Made by a program: the position numbers and the translations under genes
The notes under the pieces: generated by a model
Databases searched by the model: none
Told to the model about the DNA's origin: nothing
Seen by the model: the letters and a program-made list of their open reading frames with translations, nothing else
Shown here: positions 45,598 to 54,188 of the stretch, in pieces
Layout: each line of letters begins with the position of its first letter
How positions within the stretch are numbered: position 1 is the first letter of the stretch
NCBI RefSeq assembly: GCF_014131735.1
Contig: NZ_CP039121.1
Location: 1,612,001-1,676,000 of the forward strand
Source of the DNA: Lactiplantibacillus plantarum
GTDB lineage: Bacteria > Bacillota > Bacilli > Lactobacillales > Lactobacillaceae
Length of the DNA: 64,000 bases
Direction of reading: 5' to 3'

Positions 45598-46680
45598 ATG
45601 GCAGACCGCTATTTGATTCTTGAAGATGGCAGCGCCTATTTAGGTGAAGGCTTTGGCTCGCCAGCGGTTTCTACCGGAGAAATCGTCGTCAACACGAGTA
45701 TGACGGGCTATCAAGAAATTATTACTAATCAAATTTATCATAATCAAATCGTTGCTTTTACGCAGCCAACCATTGGGAGCTATGGGATCAACCACGATAG
45801 CTACGAATCAATTTTACCGACCGTTAAGGGGGTCGTTGTTCGGGATGTTGCTAGCATTTCGACCAACCGGCAGCGGCGCTGGTCACTGGATCAATATTTA
45901 AAGCAACAAAATATTCCTGGCATCAGCCATATTGATACACGGCACTTAGCGAAGCAACTCCGAGCAAGTGGCCCGATGAAAGCCAGTATCGTAGACGTTG
46001 CAGATGCCCATGCCTTTGATCAATTGGGTGCGACCGTGCTGACTAATCAACAGGTGGCAGCGGTCGCAACACCGAAACCATTTCCTAATCCGGGGACGGG
46101 GCTCAATGTCGTGGTCATCGACTTTGGCCTCAAACACGGGATTTTGCGCGAACTTAGTAAGCGTGCTTGTAACGTCACGGTCTTACCTTATACGGCAACG
46201 ACTGAGGAAATTTTAAACTTAGATCCAGACGGCGTCATTCTATCGACTGGGCCCGGCAAACCTCAGGACTTACCAGCCAGTGTGACTGAGATGATCAAGA
46301 ACATTCAAAATCGGGTGCCACTGTTTGCCATCGGACTGGGCCACGAACTATTTGCGATGGCCAATGGCGCCCAAATTATGAAATTATCACCTGAACATCA
46401 TGGGGCTAACCACCCAATCCGCGAAGTGATTACGAACCAAATTATTTATGCAGCTCAGGGCCAGGGGTTCGCGGTAGATGCGGATACTGTTGATCGTAAT
46501 AAGTTAATCACGACATTTGTTGACTTGATCGATGGGACGATTCAAGGACTGCGTCTACGGGACTTTCCAGCGTTTTCAGTGCAATTTTTCCCAGATGGCG
46601 CTCCTGGTCCGACTGAAACGCGCGATATTTTTGATGAATTTGTTGAGTCGATGCAACAAGCAAGGGGGCCAATCTGGTGA
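45598..46680 (+). CDS. carA: CarA-like CPS small subunit lacking glutaminase residues
   Basis: Full-length (360 residues) homologue of the carbamoyl-phosphate synthase glutaminase subunit. The N-terminal interaction domain is well kept (VNTSMTGYQEIITNQ, the SHIDTRHLAKQLR segment). In the GATase domain the catalytic Cys of the usual GICLGHQ is Gly246 here (AIGLGHEL). The usual SVQYHPE reads SVQFFPD, so His is Phe331 and Glu is Asp333. With nucleophile and base both gone it cannot hydrolyse glutamine by the known mechanism. The frame is open and overlaps carB by 4 bases, so it is translated. It could scaffold an ammonia-using enzyme or a non-catalytic complex. Confidence 0.9.
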   Translation: MADRYLILEDGSAYLGEGFGSPAVSTGEIVVNTSMTGYQEIITNQIYHNQIVAFTQPTIGSYGINHDSYESILPTVKGVVVRDVASISTNRQRRWSLDQYLKQQNIPGISHIDTRHLAKQLRASGPMKASIVDVADAHAFDQLGATVLTNQQVAAVATPKPFPNPGTGLNVVVIDFGLKHGILRELSKRACNVTVLPYTATTEEILNLDPDGVILSTGPGKPQDLPASVTEMIKNIQNRVPLFAIGLGHELFAMANGAQIMKLSPEHHGANHPIREVITNQIIYAAQGQGFAVDADTVDRNKLITTFVDLIDGTIQGLRLRDFPAFSVQFFPDGAPGPTETRDIFDEFVESMQQARGPIW

Positions 46681-49238
46681 ACAATCAAGCCTTACAAAAA
46701 GTGTTGATTATCGGCGCTGGGCATAATGACATTGGCCGAGAGGGACAACACGACGCGGCGGTGACCCAAATCGGTGCGGCAATTCGGCGTCTGGGCATTG
46801 CTGTTGTCCTCGTCGATAACAATGCTTACTCCGTGGCGGCTGAAAATCGGTTTGCTGACAAGGTTTATTTAGAACCACTGACCGTCGCCGCACTATCCAA
46901 AATTATTGAAACTGAACAGCCTGATGGCCTCATTCCTTCACTTGGTGGCGTCCAAACAGTCACCCTAATTCAAGGGTTGATTCGCAACAATGTGTTAAAA
47001 AATAATCACGTGAAGTTGCTACAGTGGGATCAAGACGTGGTCGACATGATTGTCAACCCAGCGCTGATGAGCAACCGGTTGAAAGATATGGGTGAACCCG
47101 TGATTGCCTCACAAGTTGTGGCTAGCACGACTGAGGCGATGGCCGTGGTGCGCCACGTCGGTTTTCCAGTGATCGTCAAGTCGGTCGCACCCCGAATCGA
47201 AGCGAGTCGCCAACTATGTGAAGATGAAGACGAACTGCAACGGGCACTAGCAATGGGATTCAAAGTTTCAGGGACCAAACAATGTATTGTCGAACAGAGT
47301 ATCGTCGGCTATAAAGAACTCGAATTTGTAGCCGTCCGTGATCAGAAGGACACCGCGCTACTAGTCAGTGGGATGGAAAATTTTGATCCAGTTGGGATTC
47401 ACTCCGCTGATTCAATCGTTTTTGCCCCAACGCAAACGATTACGGATCAAGAATACCAACAGTTTCGCTCAGCGACACTCAAGATCATGCGCAAGTTACA
47501 CTTGACCGGCTCTTGTCACGTTCAATTTGCACTTGATCCGACCACGCAAAACTATTACGTGATTAAAGTGACACCGTACTTTGATCGGACGATGGCGTTA
47601 GCCGCGCGGGCAACCGAGTATCCGTTAGCACAAGTTGTTGGTAATCTAATGGTCGGGATAAGTTTGGCAGAGGTCAAACTGCCCGGAGCCTACCGTAAAC
47701 AAACAGCTTTAATTGAACCCGTTTTAGATCATATTGTTTGCCGGATACCAGTTTGGCCGTTTAATGTGTTGAAGAAAGTTAGTCATCAACTAGACACCGT
47801 GACGGAATCGACAGGCTCAGTGATCGGTATTGGTCGTTCAACGGAAGAAGCCTTGTTGAAGGGGTTGCGGTCTACGGACGAATCTCGCTATCACGTGATT
47901 GCTAATCGACCCCAGAACTATTCGGAGGGTGAACTGATCCAACGGTTGATTCATCCGCAAGCTGGGCGCATGCTGATTTTACTTGAAGCCCTGAATCGTG
48001 GTTATCAAATCGATGAATTAGCCGAGCTAACCAAGATTGATGCTTTTTACTTTTATAAACTGAGTCATATTTTAGAAATTGAACGAGCCTTGCGTGAACG
48101 GCCGTTTGACGTCCACGCGCTGGGCCGAGCCAAATATTTTGGCTTTACCGATGAAGATGCGGCCGCTGCCTGGCAAACGGATGTGGCTAAGGTTCGCAAC
48201 TTTGCGTTGGAAAATGAAATTCAACCGACTTTTAAGGAGGTCGAACCGACTGCCGGGGAATTTACTGAGCAGACGAGTACTTATTACTCCACGTACGAAT
48301 TTGATAACGAAAGTCAACCGTCTACTGGTCGGCGAGTCGTTGTCATTGGCACGGGTGCTAACCGGATTGGAACCAACCATGGGAACGACTATTTGGTCTC
48401 ACAACTGTTGTTCTACTTGAAAAAGGCTGATTATGAGCCTGTTTTGATCAACGCTAACCCTAATAGTGTGGCGATGACTCCACGATTGGCCAAAAAACGT
48501 TACGTTGAACCTAAACAGTATTCGGATATTTTAAACGTCTTAGCGATTGAAAAGCCGTTGATTGTTTTTACCACCTATCATGATTACCGGCTGGGCCAGA
48601 AGTTAGTACAGGATGGCTACCAAGTGATCCAAATCAACAATAGCTTGCCGCGCGAGCAGATCAAGACCAACGATTCGCCCGCCGTCGAGGTGATTACGGA
48701 CGGCACCGATGTGACAATTTTCGGGGTAAGTGAAATTATTGCGGGAAATAATTTGCGTGGCAATGTCCGTGGTGCGGTCCAAGTATTTCCGATTCGTGAT
48801 AAGGCGGAAAATCAGGCAATTACAGCTTTACACGCTGAAATCAAGCAACGAGTGCTCGCCATGGGTGCGCCCGGGCTCTATACAGTTCGGTTAGCGATTG
48901 CTGATACAGCTTTGCAACTTGCTACGATTGAACCGATGAGCATTGCTACGATGGCGTTAATCAGTAAGGCCAGTGGGTCGAGCGTGACCCGACTATTACT
49001 TCACGTGAAATTAGGCGAAGCACTGACTAAGGTGATGTACGACTATCCGGATGTTAACCGGCTAAAGCCAGTCTATGTTCAGGCGAATACATTTCCCTAC
49101 AATCATTTACAAATTTATGATGAAGTGGAAGCCACCGGTGAACCGGGCCACGCTACCGGCACGGTGATTGCACATGGCGACACGTTAAAGGCGGCGTTGA
49201 CAGCGTTGAATCAGGGAAATGAAGATACGGATTTTTAG
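46677..49238 (+). CDS. carB: CarB-like CPS large subunit, shortened and with degenerate active sites
   Basis: An 853-residue homologue of the synthetase subunit, normally about 1060. The first half aligns throughout (LIPSLGG, EFVAVRD, ENFDPVGIHSADSIVFAPTQT). The usual ATP-grasp RPAFTLGGTGGG loop is VKSVAPRIEASRQL near residue 167. The metal-ligand segment VIEVNPRVSRS is VIKVTPYFDRT near 294. In the second half about 90 residues containing the ATP loop appear deleted, EVNPRASR is TIEPMSIA, and the C-terminal MGS-like allosteric domain is absent. The start is GTG overlapping the carA stop. No stop or frameshift is seen. Catalysis as in known CPS is unlikely. Confidence 0.88.
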   Translation: MNNQALQKVLIIGAGHNDIGREGQHDAAVTQIGAAIRRLGIAVVLVDNNAYSVAAENRFADKVYLEPLTVAALSKIIETEQPDGLIPSLGGVQTVTLIQGLIRNNVLKNNHVKLLQWDQDVVDMIVNPALMSNRLKDMGEPVIASQVVASTTEAMAVVRHVGFPVIVKSVAPRIEASRQLCEDEDELQRALAMGFKVSGTKQCIVEQSIVGYKELEFVAVRDQKDTALLVSGMENFDPVGIHSADSIVFAPTQTITDQEYQQFRSATLKIMRKLHLTGSCHVQFALDPTTQNYYVIKVTPYFDRTMALAARATEYPLAQVVGNLMVGISLAEVKLPGAYRKQTALIEPVLDHIVCRIPVWPFNVLKKVSHQLDTVTESTGSVIGIGRSTEEALLKGLRSTDESRYHVIANRPQNYSEGELIQRLIHPQAGRMLILLEALNRGYQIDELAELTKIDAFYFYKLSHILEIERALRERPFDVHALGRAKYFGFTDEDAAAAWQTDVAKVRNFALENEIQPTFKEVEPTAGEFTEQTSTYYSTYEFDNESQPSTGRRVVVIGTGANRIGTNHGNDYLVSQLLFYLKKADYEPVLINANPNSVAMTPRLAKKRYVEPKQYSDILNVLAIEKPLIVFTTYHDYRLGQKLVQDGYQVIQINNSLPREQIKTNDSPAVEVITDGTDVTIFGVSEIIAGNNLRGNVRGAVQVFPIRDKAENQAITALHAEIKQRVLAMGAPGLYTVRLAIADTALQLATIEPMSIATMALISKASGSSVTRLLLHVKLGEALTKVMYDYPDVNRLKPVYVQANTFPYNHLQIYDEVEATGEPGHATGTVIAHGDTLKAALTALNQGNEDTDF

Positions 49239-49302
49239 GCGTGATTCAGTACGTACTCTGATGTTTGTTGAATCATAATGAGTAACATTAATAATAAAGA
49301 TG

Positions 49303-49357
49303 CTGGCTTTTTCTTGAGATTGGTGTGAGATAGTATTTCAAGAAAAACCAGTTTTTA
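49303..49357 (+). terminator. Terminator after carB
   Basis: CTGGCTTTTTCTTGA pairs with TCAAGAAAAACCAG (one bulge), followed by TTTTTA. Confidence 0.8.
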
Positions 49358-49452
49358 TTTTGTCGTCAAGCTAAATTATTAGTCACGTGGCCCATTGCAT
49401 ATGGTATTTAAAGCTGATAAGCAAGTGGCTTGGTGAAGTGAAAGTAGCTTTT

Positions 49453-49480
49453 AACACTGATAGTCACTAGTATCAGTGTT
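49453..49480. repeat. Perfect 10-bp inverted repeat upstream of a TATAAT box
   Basis: AACACTGATA-(8 bases)-TATCAGTGTT ends 10 bases before TATAAT (49491-49496), so it covers the -35 position. This placement is expected for a repressor operator. It lacks a following T-run, so it is not a terminator. Confidence 0.5.
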
Positions 49481-49490
49481 TCAAAACGGA

Positions 49491-49496
49491 TATAAT
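49491..49496 (+). promoter_or_regulatory. Putative -10 box of the membrane protein gene
   Basis: TATAAT 67 bases upstream of the ATG at 49563. The -35 region is occupied by the inverted repeat and has no good hexamer. Confidence 0.4.
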
Positions 49497-49562
49497 GTTA
49501 TTTTAGAGCGCTTGATAAGAGTTGCTCGGAGATGAAAAAGGGACATTGGGGAGGAAGCGTTT

Positions 49563-51308
49563 ATGCGTAAGAACAAAGCGGCAATTATCGTGATTGCACT
49601 TGCCGTGTTGTTAATGTGTAGTCCATTGTTATTAAATAATCATGCGTTACTGGGAGTAGATGGGTACTTTCAATATAACCGAATTTATGAAGCTGCCCTG
49701 CAACTGAAAAATCATAATTTTAGTTTTATTAATCTTTATTCATTCCAGCAGGCCGGTCGAGTTGTGAATAGTTTATATAGTCCATTAATTACCTATGTAG
49801 CTGGTGGGCTGTTGTTACTGGTCGGCAACTGGTTTAGATTTCAAATCTTAACTCTTTTTATCGTCTATTTTGTCAGTGGCTATGTGATGTATGCAGCTGG
49901 TCGCCGGTTAGGTTTTTCAAAACGGGTGTCAATCGCGTTAGGCGTCATCTTTTTGAGCTCTAACGTTGTTTATGGATTCATTTTTGGTGTTACATGGCGC
50001 TCAATTGCTTTTGGATTACTACCTTTATTGGTGGGGCCAATTCTTGATTTATATGCCGGTGATTGGCAACTATTATCTATGTTGAAATTGGGTGTATTCA
50101 TTGGTTTGCTGGCCCAATTTCAGATTTTAACGGTCGCGTTAGTATTACCGTTATTGGTGCCATTTTTTATACGTGGTTTATGGCATTCCAAGTTTAATTT
50201 GAATGGGCTGTTAAACTTTTTTGCCGGTGTCTTATTAGCCTTGTTGCTCAGTCTTAATACGCTGTTGCCATTACTGGAAGTCTATCGTGGCAACACGCTA
50301 ATTTCACCAGTTGCGATGGATTTAGTACCGAATGCCAGTTTGATTTTGCAGCCAATCTACAATGGGGTGGCTTCTAATAGTGATATTGTCTTAACAATGA
50401 TTGCTTATGCGATGCTCACAGGATTGATTGTTTTCTGGACCCGGTTAGGTGCGTTCACCAAATTATTTTCTTGTGTCGCGCTAGTTTATATTCTTATTGG
50501 AACCGGGCTATTTCCGTGGGACTCGATTCAAAAGTCGATGCCTTACTTGCAATCGTTTTTACAAATGCCACGACGAATTTCTTTGGTTGGGACACCATTC
50601 ATGATGCTAGCAACGGTTATGATTTATCAGGATGTTGCAGCTAGTCAAAAAAGCGCAGCCCTGCATAAGGGAATTGTGATTGCTGGAACTTTTTTAAGCC
50701 TTTTGTCGTTACTTTTATGTACGCAAAAGGTTGCTCAGAATGTTCATTATACGATTATTGATACAACTCCGTTAGCAGCAGGATTGCAGACGGCAGACGA
50801 TAATGTCCATTCTAATTTGAAGTATATTAAGCAATTACAACCGGCCTTTCATACACGACATATTAATCAGCTAATTGAGCAAGTTGATCGCACGACGCCG
50901 GATTACATTCCGGTGACGCAGAAAATTGAAACCCATAGCAATGTCTATCGTGCATACCGGCGTAACTTTTCAGTGCAACAGTCCAAGTTCAAACATCAAG
51001 TCATTCATAATGGCATTCAGTTGACTTGGAATGCGAAGCACACTAAAATGCGTGCCTTGCCTGTAGTTGCTTATCGACGTACGGTGCTAACTTTGAACGG
51101 TCACCGGGTTACCTCTGAACAAATTAAGCATCATTGGATAGGTAACTTGAGTCTAAAACAGCGACGTGGTAAGAATGTGCTAACGGTAAGATATGAAGCT
51201 AGTCGCGTCACAACATTAGGAACGAAGCTTGCTTTGATCGCATGGGTTGGTGTATTAGTGGCTGGGCCACTGCTTGTCAAACGTGCACGTCGATTTTTAG
51301 TGGCTTAA
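49563..51308 (+). CDS. Large multi-pass membrane protein, GT-C/PTPS-related type
   Basis: A 581-residue protein with about ten membrane helices. The first loop contains LLGVDGYFQYNRIYEAALQL, which resembles the Asp-containing first extracytoplasmic loop of GT-C membrane glycosyltransferases and YfhO-like proteins. The last 140 residues form an extracytoplasmic beta-rich domain before a final helix. A role in attaching sugars to wall polymers or proteins is possible but not shown. GGGGAGG lies 8 bases before the ATG. Monocistronic. Confidence 0.7.
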   Translation: MRKNKAAIIVIALAVLLMCSPLLLNNHALLGVDGYFQYNRIYEAALQLKNHNFSFINLYSFQQAGRVVNSLYSPLITYVAGGLLLLVGNWFRFQILTLFIVYFVSGYVMYAAGRRLGFSKRVSIALGVIFLSSNVVYGFIFGVTWRSIAFGLLPLLVGPILDLYAGDWQLLSMLKLGVFIGLLAQFQILTVALVLPLLVPFFIRGLWHSKFNLNGLLNFFAGVLLALLLSLNTLLPLLEVYRGNTLISPVAMDLVPNASLILQPIYNGVASNSDIVLTMIAYAMLTGLIVFWTRLGAFTKLFSCVALVYILIGTGLFPWDSIQKSMPYLQSFLQMPRRISLVGTPFMMLATVMIYQDVAASQKSAALHKGIVIAGTFLSLLSLLLCTQKVAQNVHYTIIDTTPLAAGLQTADDNVHSNLKYIKQLQPAFHTRHINQLIEQVDRTTPDYIPVTQKIETHSNVYRAYRRNFSVQQSKFKHQVIHNGIQLTWNAKHTKMRALPVVAYRRTVLTLNGHRVTSEQIKHHWIGNLSLKQRRGKNVLTVRYEASRVTTLGTKLALIAWVGVLVAGPLLVKRARRFLVA

Positions 51309-51327
51309 TCAATATATTTGTTTAAAG

Positions 51328-51359
51328 CACGGCCGGATACCAATCTGGCCGTGTTTTTT
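51328..51359 (+). terminator. Terminator after the membrane protein gene
   Basis: CACGGCC pairs with GGCCGTG, followed by six T's. Confidence 0.85.
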
Positions 51360-51459
51360 GGCTGTTGAGATCGTAACGAAACCTAGTTGCTCGGCTTTAA
51401 ATAGCGCTTTCATTTATGGTATGCTTATCTAAAGACAAATTAAAGGCAGGTTAGTTAAA

Positions 51460-52059
51460 TTGGCAAAGACACTATATATGATGCGGCATGGTGAAACACT
51501 TTTTAATCGGCTGAAGAAGATTCAGGGGGCGTGTGACTCGCCGCTAACCCCCAAAGGAATTGCGGATGCCCAACGCGTGGGTGCGTATTTTCAGGCGCAA
51601 GGGATTACGTTTGATCATGCGTACAGCTCAACGCAGGAACGAGCTAGTGACACGTTAGAATTAGTGACCAAGCAACCTTATGAGCGTTTAAAGGGTATCA
51701 AAGAGTGGAATTTTGGCGTTTTCGAAGGTGAGTCGGAAGTGTTAAATCCAAAACCGGACCCCGTGCGCCGCAGTCATGGTGACTTTTTCTGTCAGTACGG
51801 TGGCGAAAGTGATTTGCAGGTACAAGACCGCGTTGTCAAAACGTTGACGGCGGTGATGGCACGTCCGGATCATCATCAGGTGTTGGCGGTCAGTCACGGT
51901 GGGGCTAGCTTCATGTTTTTGCGGCAATGGCTTTCAATGGACGAAATTGAGTGGCAAGGCATCGTGTTACATAACTGTGCAGTCATCAAGTACCAGTATG
52001 ACGCGGGCCGCTTCACATTTGAAAAAATCATTAATTTGGCTGCAACTGATAAAAATTAA
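51460..52059 (+). CDS. Histidine phosphatase (phosphoglycerate mutase-like) family protein
   Basis: A 199-residue cytoplasmic phosphatase. The catalytic His lies in YMMRHGETLFN, the second conserved Arg in YSSTQERASDT, and the second His in AVSHGGASF. The loop lengths suit small phosphatases and not cofactor-dependent glycolytic mutase. The start is TTG at 51460 with AGGCAGG about 9 bases upstream. The substrate is unknown. Confidence 0.85.
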   Translation: MAKTLYMMRHGETLFNRLKKIQGACDSPLTPKGIADAQRVGAYFQAQGITFDHAYSSTQERASDTLELVTKQPYERLKGIKEWNFGVFEGESEVLNPKPDPVRRSHGDFFCQYGGESDLQVQDRVVKTLTAVMARPDHHQVLAVSHGGASFMFLRQWLSMDEIEWQGIVLHNCAVIKYQYDAGRFTFEKIINLAATDKN

Positions 52060-52116
52060 AATTATGTCAACTAGATTTAAGTGCGTTGACAATCAGTCTG
52101 AGTTTAAGCATTAAAA

Positions 52117-52163
52117 AGCGCTCACGACTCGGATTCAGGCATGAAAGCGAGGTCGTGAACGCT
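52117..52163 (-). terminator. Terminator of the DUF1801 gene
   Basis: Read on the minus strand, AGCGTTCACGACCTCG pairs with CGAGTCGTGAGCGCT (a few bulges), then TTTTT. It lies just after the minus-strand gene ending at 52170 and may also stop the phosphatase transcript. Confidence 0.7.
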
Positions 52164-52169
52164 GACGCA

Positions 52170-52565
52170 TCAAGGGCGCCAAAAGGTCGTCATGGTTTGT
52201 TTAGTAGTCATATTATATTGAATGATTTCTGCAAGTAGCTTGTGATTGATTGGCGCATCGAAAGCAACTTGCCATAACATCTTGGTTGTTTTATCACCAG
52301 CAGCCGTGATCGCGTTCCGATAGCTATCCAAAGTATGTGATTCAAGTGCAATGTTCAGATGATCCTTGGCGGTACTGAACCCAATGATAAATGTGTTGTG
52401 GTCAGTAAACATCGGTTGATTCCAGGCGACCCGTGCCTTGAGTTGTGGAAAAGTCGTGTGTACCCAGTTGAGCAAGGTAATCAGTTGGGCGCGATGGGGT
52501 GTTGCACCCAGCTTTTCCAGATATGGTGTCAAAACAGCTAGGTCAGCGTCAAGGTACTCAGCCAT
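52170..52565 (-). CDS. DUF1801/YdhG-like iron-chaperone-family protein
   Basis: A 131-residue cytoplasmic protein of the YdhG/frataxin-like DUF1801 family. Conserved segments: WNQPMFTDHNTFIIGFSTAKDH and the C-terminal LLAEIIQYNMTTK. Bacillus relatives bind iron and help heme or Fe-S assembly; whether this one does is unknown. The start is the ATG at 52565, with GGAGG 7 bases upstream, and not the frame beginning at 52655, which runs into a terminator hairpin. Confidence 0.8.
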   Translation of the reverse strand: MAEYLDADLAVLTPYLEKLGATPHRAQLITLLNWVHTTFPQLKARVAWNQPMFTDHNTFIIGFSTAKDHLNIALESHTLDSYRNAITAAGDKTTKMLWQVAFDAPINHKLLAEIIQYNMTTKQTMTTFWRP

Positions 52566-52624
52566 TGGCATTCCTCCATTCATTGATGGCTTCAGTGTAC
52601 CGGATACCCGCAGAGCTTGCAACC

Positions 52625-52681
52625 AAAAATAATCCCGTTCAATCAGGTGGCCCACACGGCTGATCGAACGGGATTATTTTT
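52625..52681. terminator. Long perfect-stem terminator
   Basis: AAAAATAATCCCGTTC pairs with GAACGGGATTATTTTT, with an inner ATCAG/CTGAT helix. A- and T-tracts at both ends allow action in either direction. On the minus strand it follows the small gene at 52731-52856. Confidence 0.88.
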
Positions 52682-52730
52682 AATACCGCGCATTTGAGCC
52701 CACTACGATTCAGTGCACGGTTCGTTTTTA

Positions 52731-52856
52731 TTAGTTCATTAGGTTCCAATGCCAGTAAGGATGGCGATCGACTCTATAAATGACAGCTGGATCAGCACTC
52801 CGAGGCCGCGGTTGTTTCACTGTGATCGTTAAGACTTGTGAATGACGCATAGACAT
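52731..52856 (-). CDS. Small basic protein of 41 residues, unknown
   Basis: A short frame with AAAGGA 4 bases before the first ATG (52856) and 10 bases before a second in-frame ATG (52850). The product begins MSMRHSQVLTITVKQPRPR and ends HPYWHWNLMN. It is basic and rich in Arg, Pro, His and Trp. A strong terminator follows 50 bases after its stop. No membrane segment. I do not recognise it; conservation in related genomes would decide whether it is real. Confidence 0.5.
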   Translation of the reverse strand: MSMRHSQVLTITVKQPRPRSADPAVIYRVDRHPYWHWNLMN

Positions 52857-53144
52857 CAGTTCCTTTCTTAATTAATATCTTTAGTTTACCCATTTGAAGC
52901 AGACTCAACTACTGCGTTTTCATAAGGCTAGCATAAGAATTTCTTAGAATTGTACTGGCGAGGGCCGGCACTACTTGGACAGTGGTTACGGTGTGGTTGC
53001 TTGAAGAAAGGCATAATCTGATGAGCGAACAAGCACCGGTAAATAACACTGATTAAGCTAGTGGCTCATTCGCTTCAAAAAAAGACCTGACGAGCGGTGT
53101 TTAAGCTGGATAACAAATGCGCATAACGGGCCTCGACTATATGG
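52857..53144. other. Intergenic region between the small gene and the CatA-like operon
   Basis: An upstream region for the small gene (TTGAGT near 52907 on the minus strand and an AT-rich stretch) and a non-coding stretch. No terminator for the CatA-like operon is obvious. Nothing else recognised. Confidence 0.3.
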
Positions 53145-53813
53145 TTAGGCTAAGTATTGTGTTGGTTGTTCCCAACATGACTGGAGTTCATTAAAAAAAT
53201 GACTGAGATGATCGCCATCAATGGTGGCATGATTGACCGTAATGCTTAGCGGCATGATTGTTTTGTCAGCGTCCTTCTTAAACTGGCCCGCCTGAAAAAT
53301 TGGAAAGAAACTATCTAGTGGTTTGAATGGGAGGGGCGTGTAGCTACTAAAGTGGACTCCTGGAAGACAGCCGATATTAACCAGATTAGGTGTTTGTGGT
53401 GTTTTCGACATGGGCCCTGGAAGTGCACTAAATTCAGCTTGGTCTGCTAAATAGTGTTGATAGAACGTTTCAAAATCGGTGTCGTAAGTCGTCCATAAAT
53501 TGGCCATTGTCCGGTCAGCGTGTAAGATCGTATAAGATGGATGTAACACGTCAAAGGTCACCAGTTGATCGTTCAAATAGCCGATGCGCATTTCGGGATG
53601 TGTGGTCAACAAGCGACTCACTAGGTATAGATATACCGCGTTGAATTTAACGTGGTGGGCTTTAGTCCAAGCTAGGGTGGCGGTAATATCCATATTTACC
53701 GTGAGACTAAAACCGCTGGGGGCTATCTTGGTGAAATAGTAAAAATAAGTTTGGCGCGGCCAGGCCGCAGGATTAATAGCAACGGCGTGCATGTTTGGTT
53801 TAGTGGTGGTCAT
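53145..53813 (-). CDS. CatA-like acetyltransferase (chloramphenicol acetyltransferase fold)
   Basis: A 222-residue homologue of type A chloramphenicol acetyltransferases. The catalytic motif HxxxDG is intact in VNHATIDGDHLSHFF. The N-terminal PRQTYFYYFTKIAPSGFSLTVNMDIT and the central PEMRIGYLNDQLVTFDVLHPSYTI match the family. Whether it acetylates chloramphenicol or another acceptor is unknown. It is the last gene of a three-gene minus-strand operon and begins immediately at the stop codon of the GIY-YIG-like gene. Confidence 0.88.
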   Translation of the reverse strand: MTTTKPNMHAVAINPAAWPRQTYFYYFTKIAPSGFSLTVNMDITATLAWTKAHHVKFNAVYLYLVSRLLTTHPEMRIGYLNDQLVTFDVLHPSYTILHADRTMANLWTTYDTDFETFYQHYLADQAEFSALPGPMSKTPQTPNLVNIGCLPGVHFSSYTPLPFKPLDSFFPIFQAGQFKKDADKTIMPLSITVNHATIDGDHLSHFFNELQSCWEQPTQYLA

Positions 53814-54185
53814 TTAGTTTTCCTTCCAATCTTTAGGGCGCTGATTATAGCCATGGTCATCGAATGGTTGTAAATCGTGCAGCCATTTGGTTTTGAGTGC
53901 TTTGAGCGTGGCACGCATATTAGTGACATCGGTCGTTTCCTTTTGCCACAGAATTTGATATGAAAAGTCAGCGGCAGTTTGTTGATTCCAATCAGCCTGT
54001 AATGGGTTGGACCGGTAAAAGTTTTTATTGAGATTTAGTTGATAAAAGGCCCAGCGGTTGTGTAAATTGGGCACTGTGTCAATCCAAATTTTATGATTGC
54101 GTTCGTTGGTAATTTGAATGACGCCGTAATAAGTTGGGGCAAGTTTGTATTTTTGCTGTAAGCGATGTTTTTCGACTGGTTGCAT
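53814..54185 (-). CDS. GIY-YIG-like protein with degenerate catalytic motif
   Basis: A 123-residue protein with the GIY-YIG layout: strand 1 YYGVIQITNERNHKIWIDTVPNLHNRW, then LNKNFYRSNPLQADWNQ and a C-terminal helix pair. The usual second motif Y-I-G reads W-I-D, so the catalytic Tyr is missing while the downstream Arg is kept. Nuclease activity is doubtful and a binding role is possible. GGAGG lies 8 bases before the ATG. It sits between the DUF2087 regulator (3-base gap) and the CatA-like gene, forming one operon. Confidence 0.65.
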   Translation of the reverse strand: MQPVEKHRLQQKYKLAPTYYGVIQITNERNHKIWIDTVPNLHNRWAFYQLNLNKNFYRSNPLQADWNQQTAADFSYQILWQKETTDVTNMRATLKALKTKWLHDLQPFDDHGYNQRPKDWKEN

Positions 54186-54188
54186 GGT

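Larger units (their letters stand above)
49358..49562. other. Upstream region of the large membrane protein gene
   Basis: Contains the inverted repeat at 49453-49480 and a TATAAT at 49491-49496, described separately. No other feature is seen. Confidence 0.4.
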
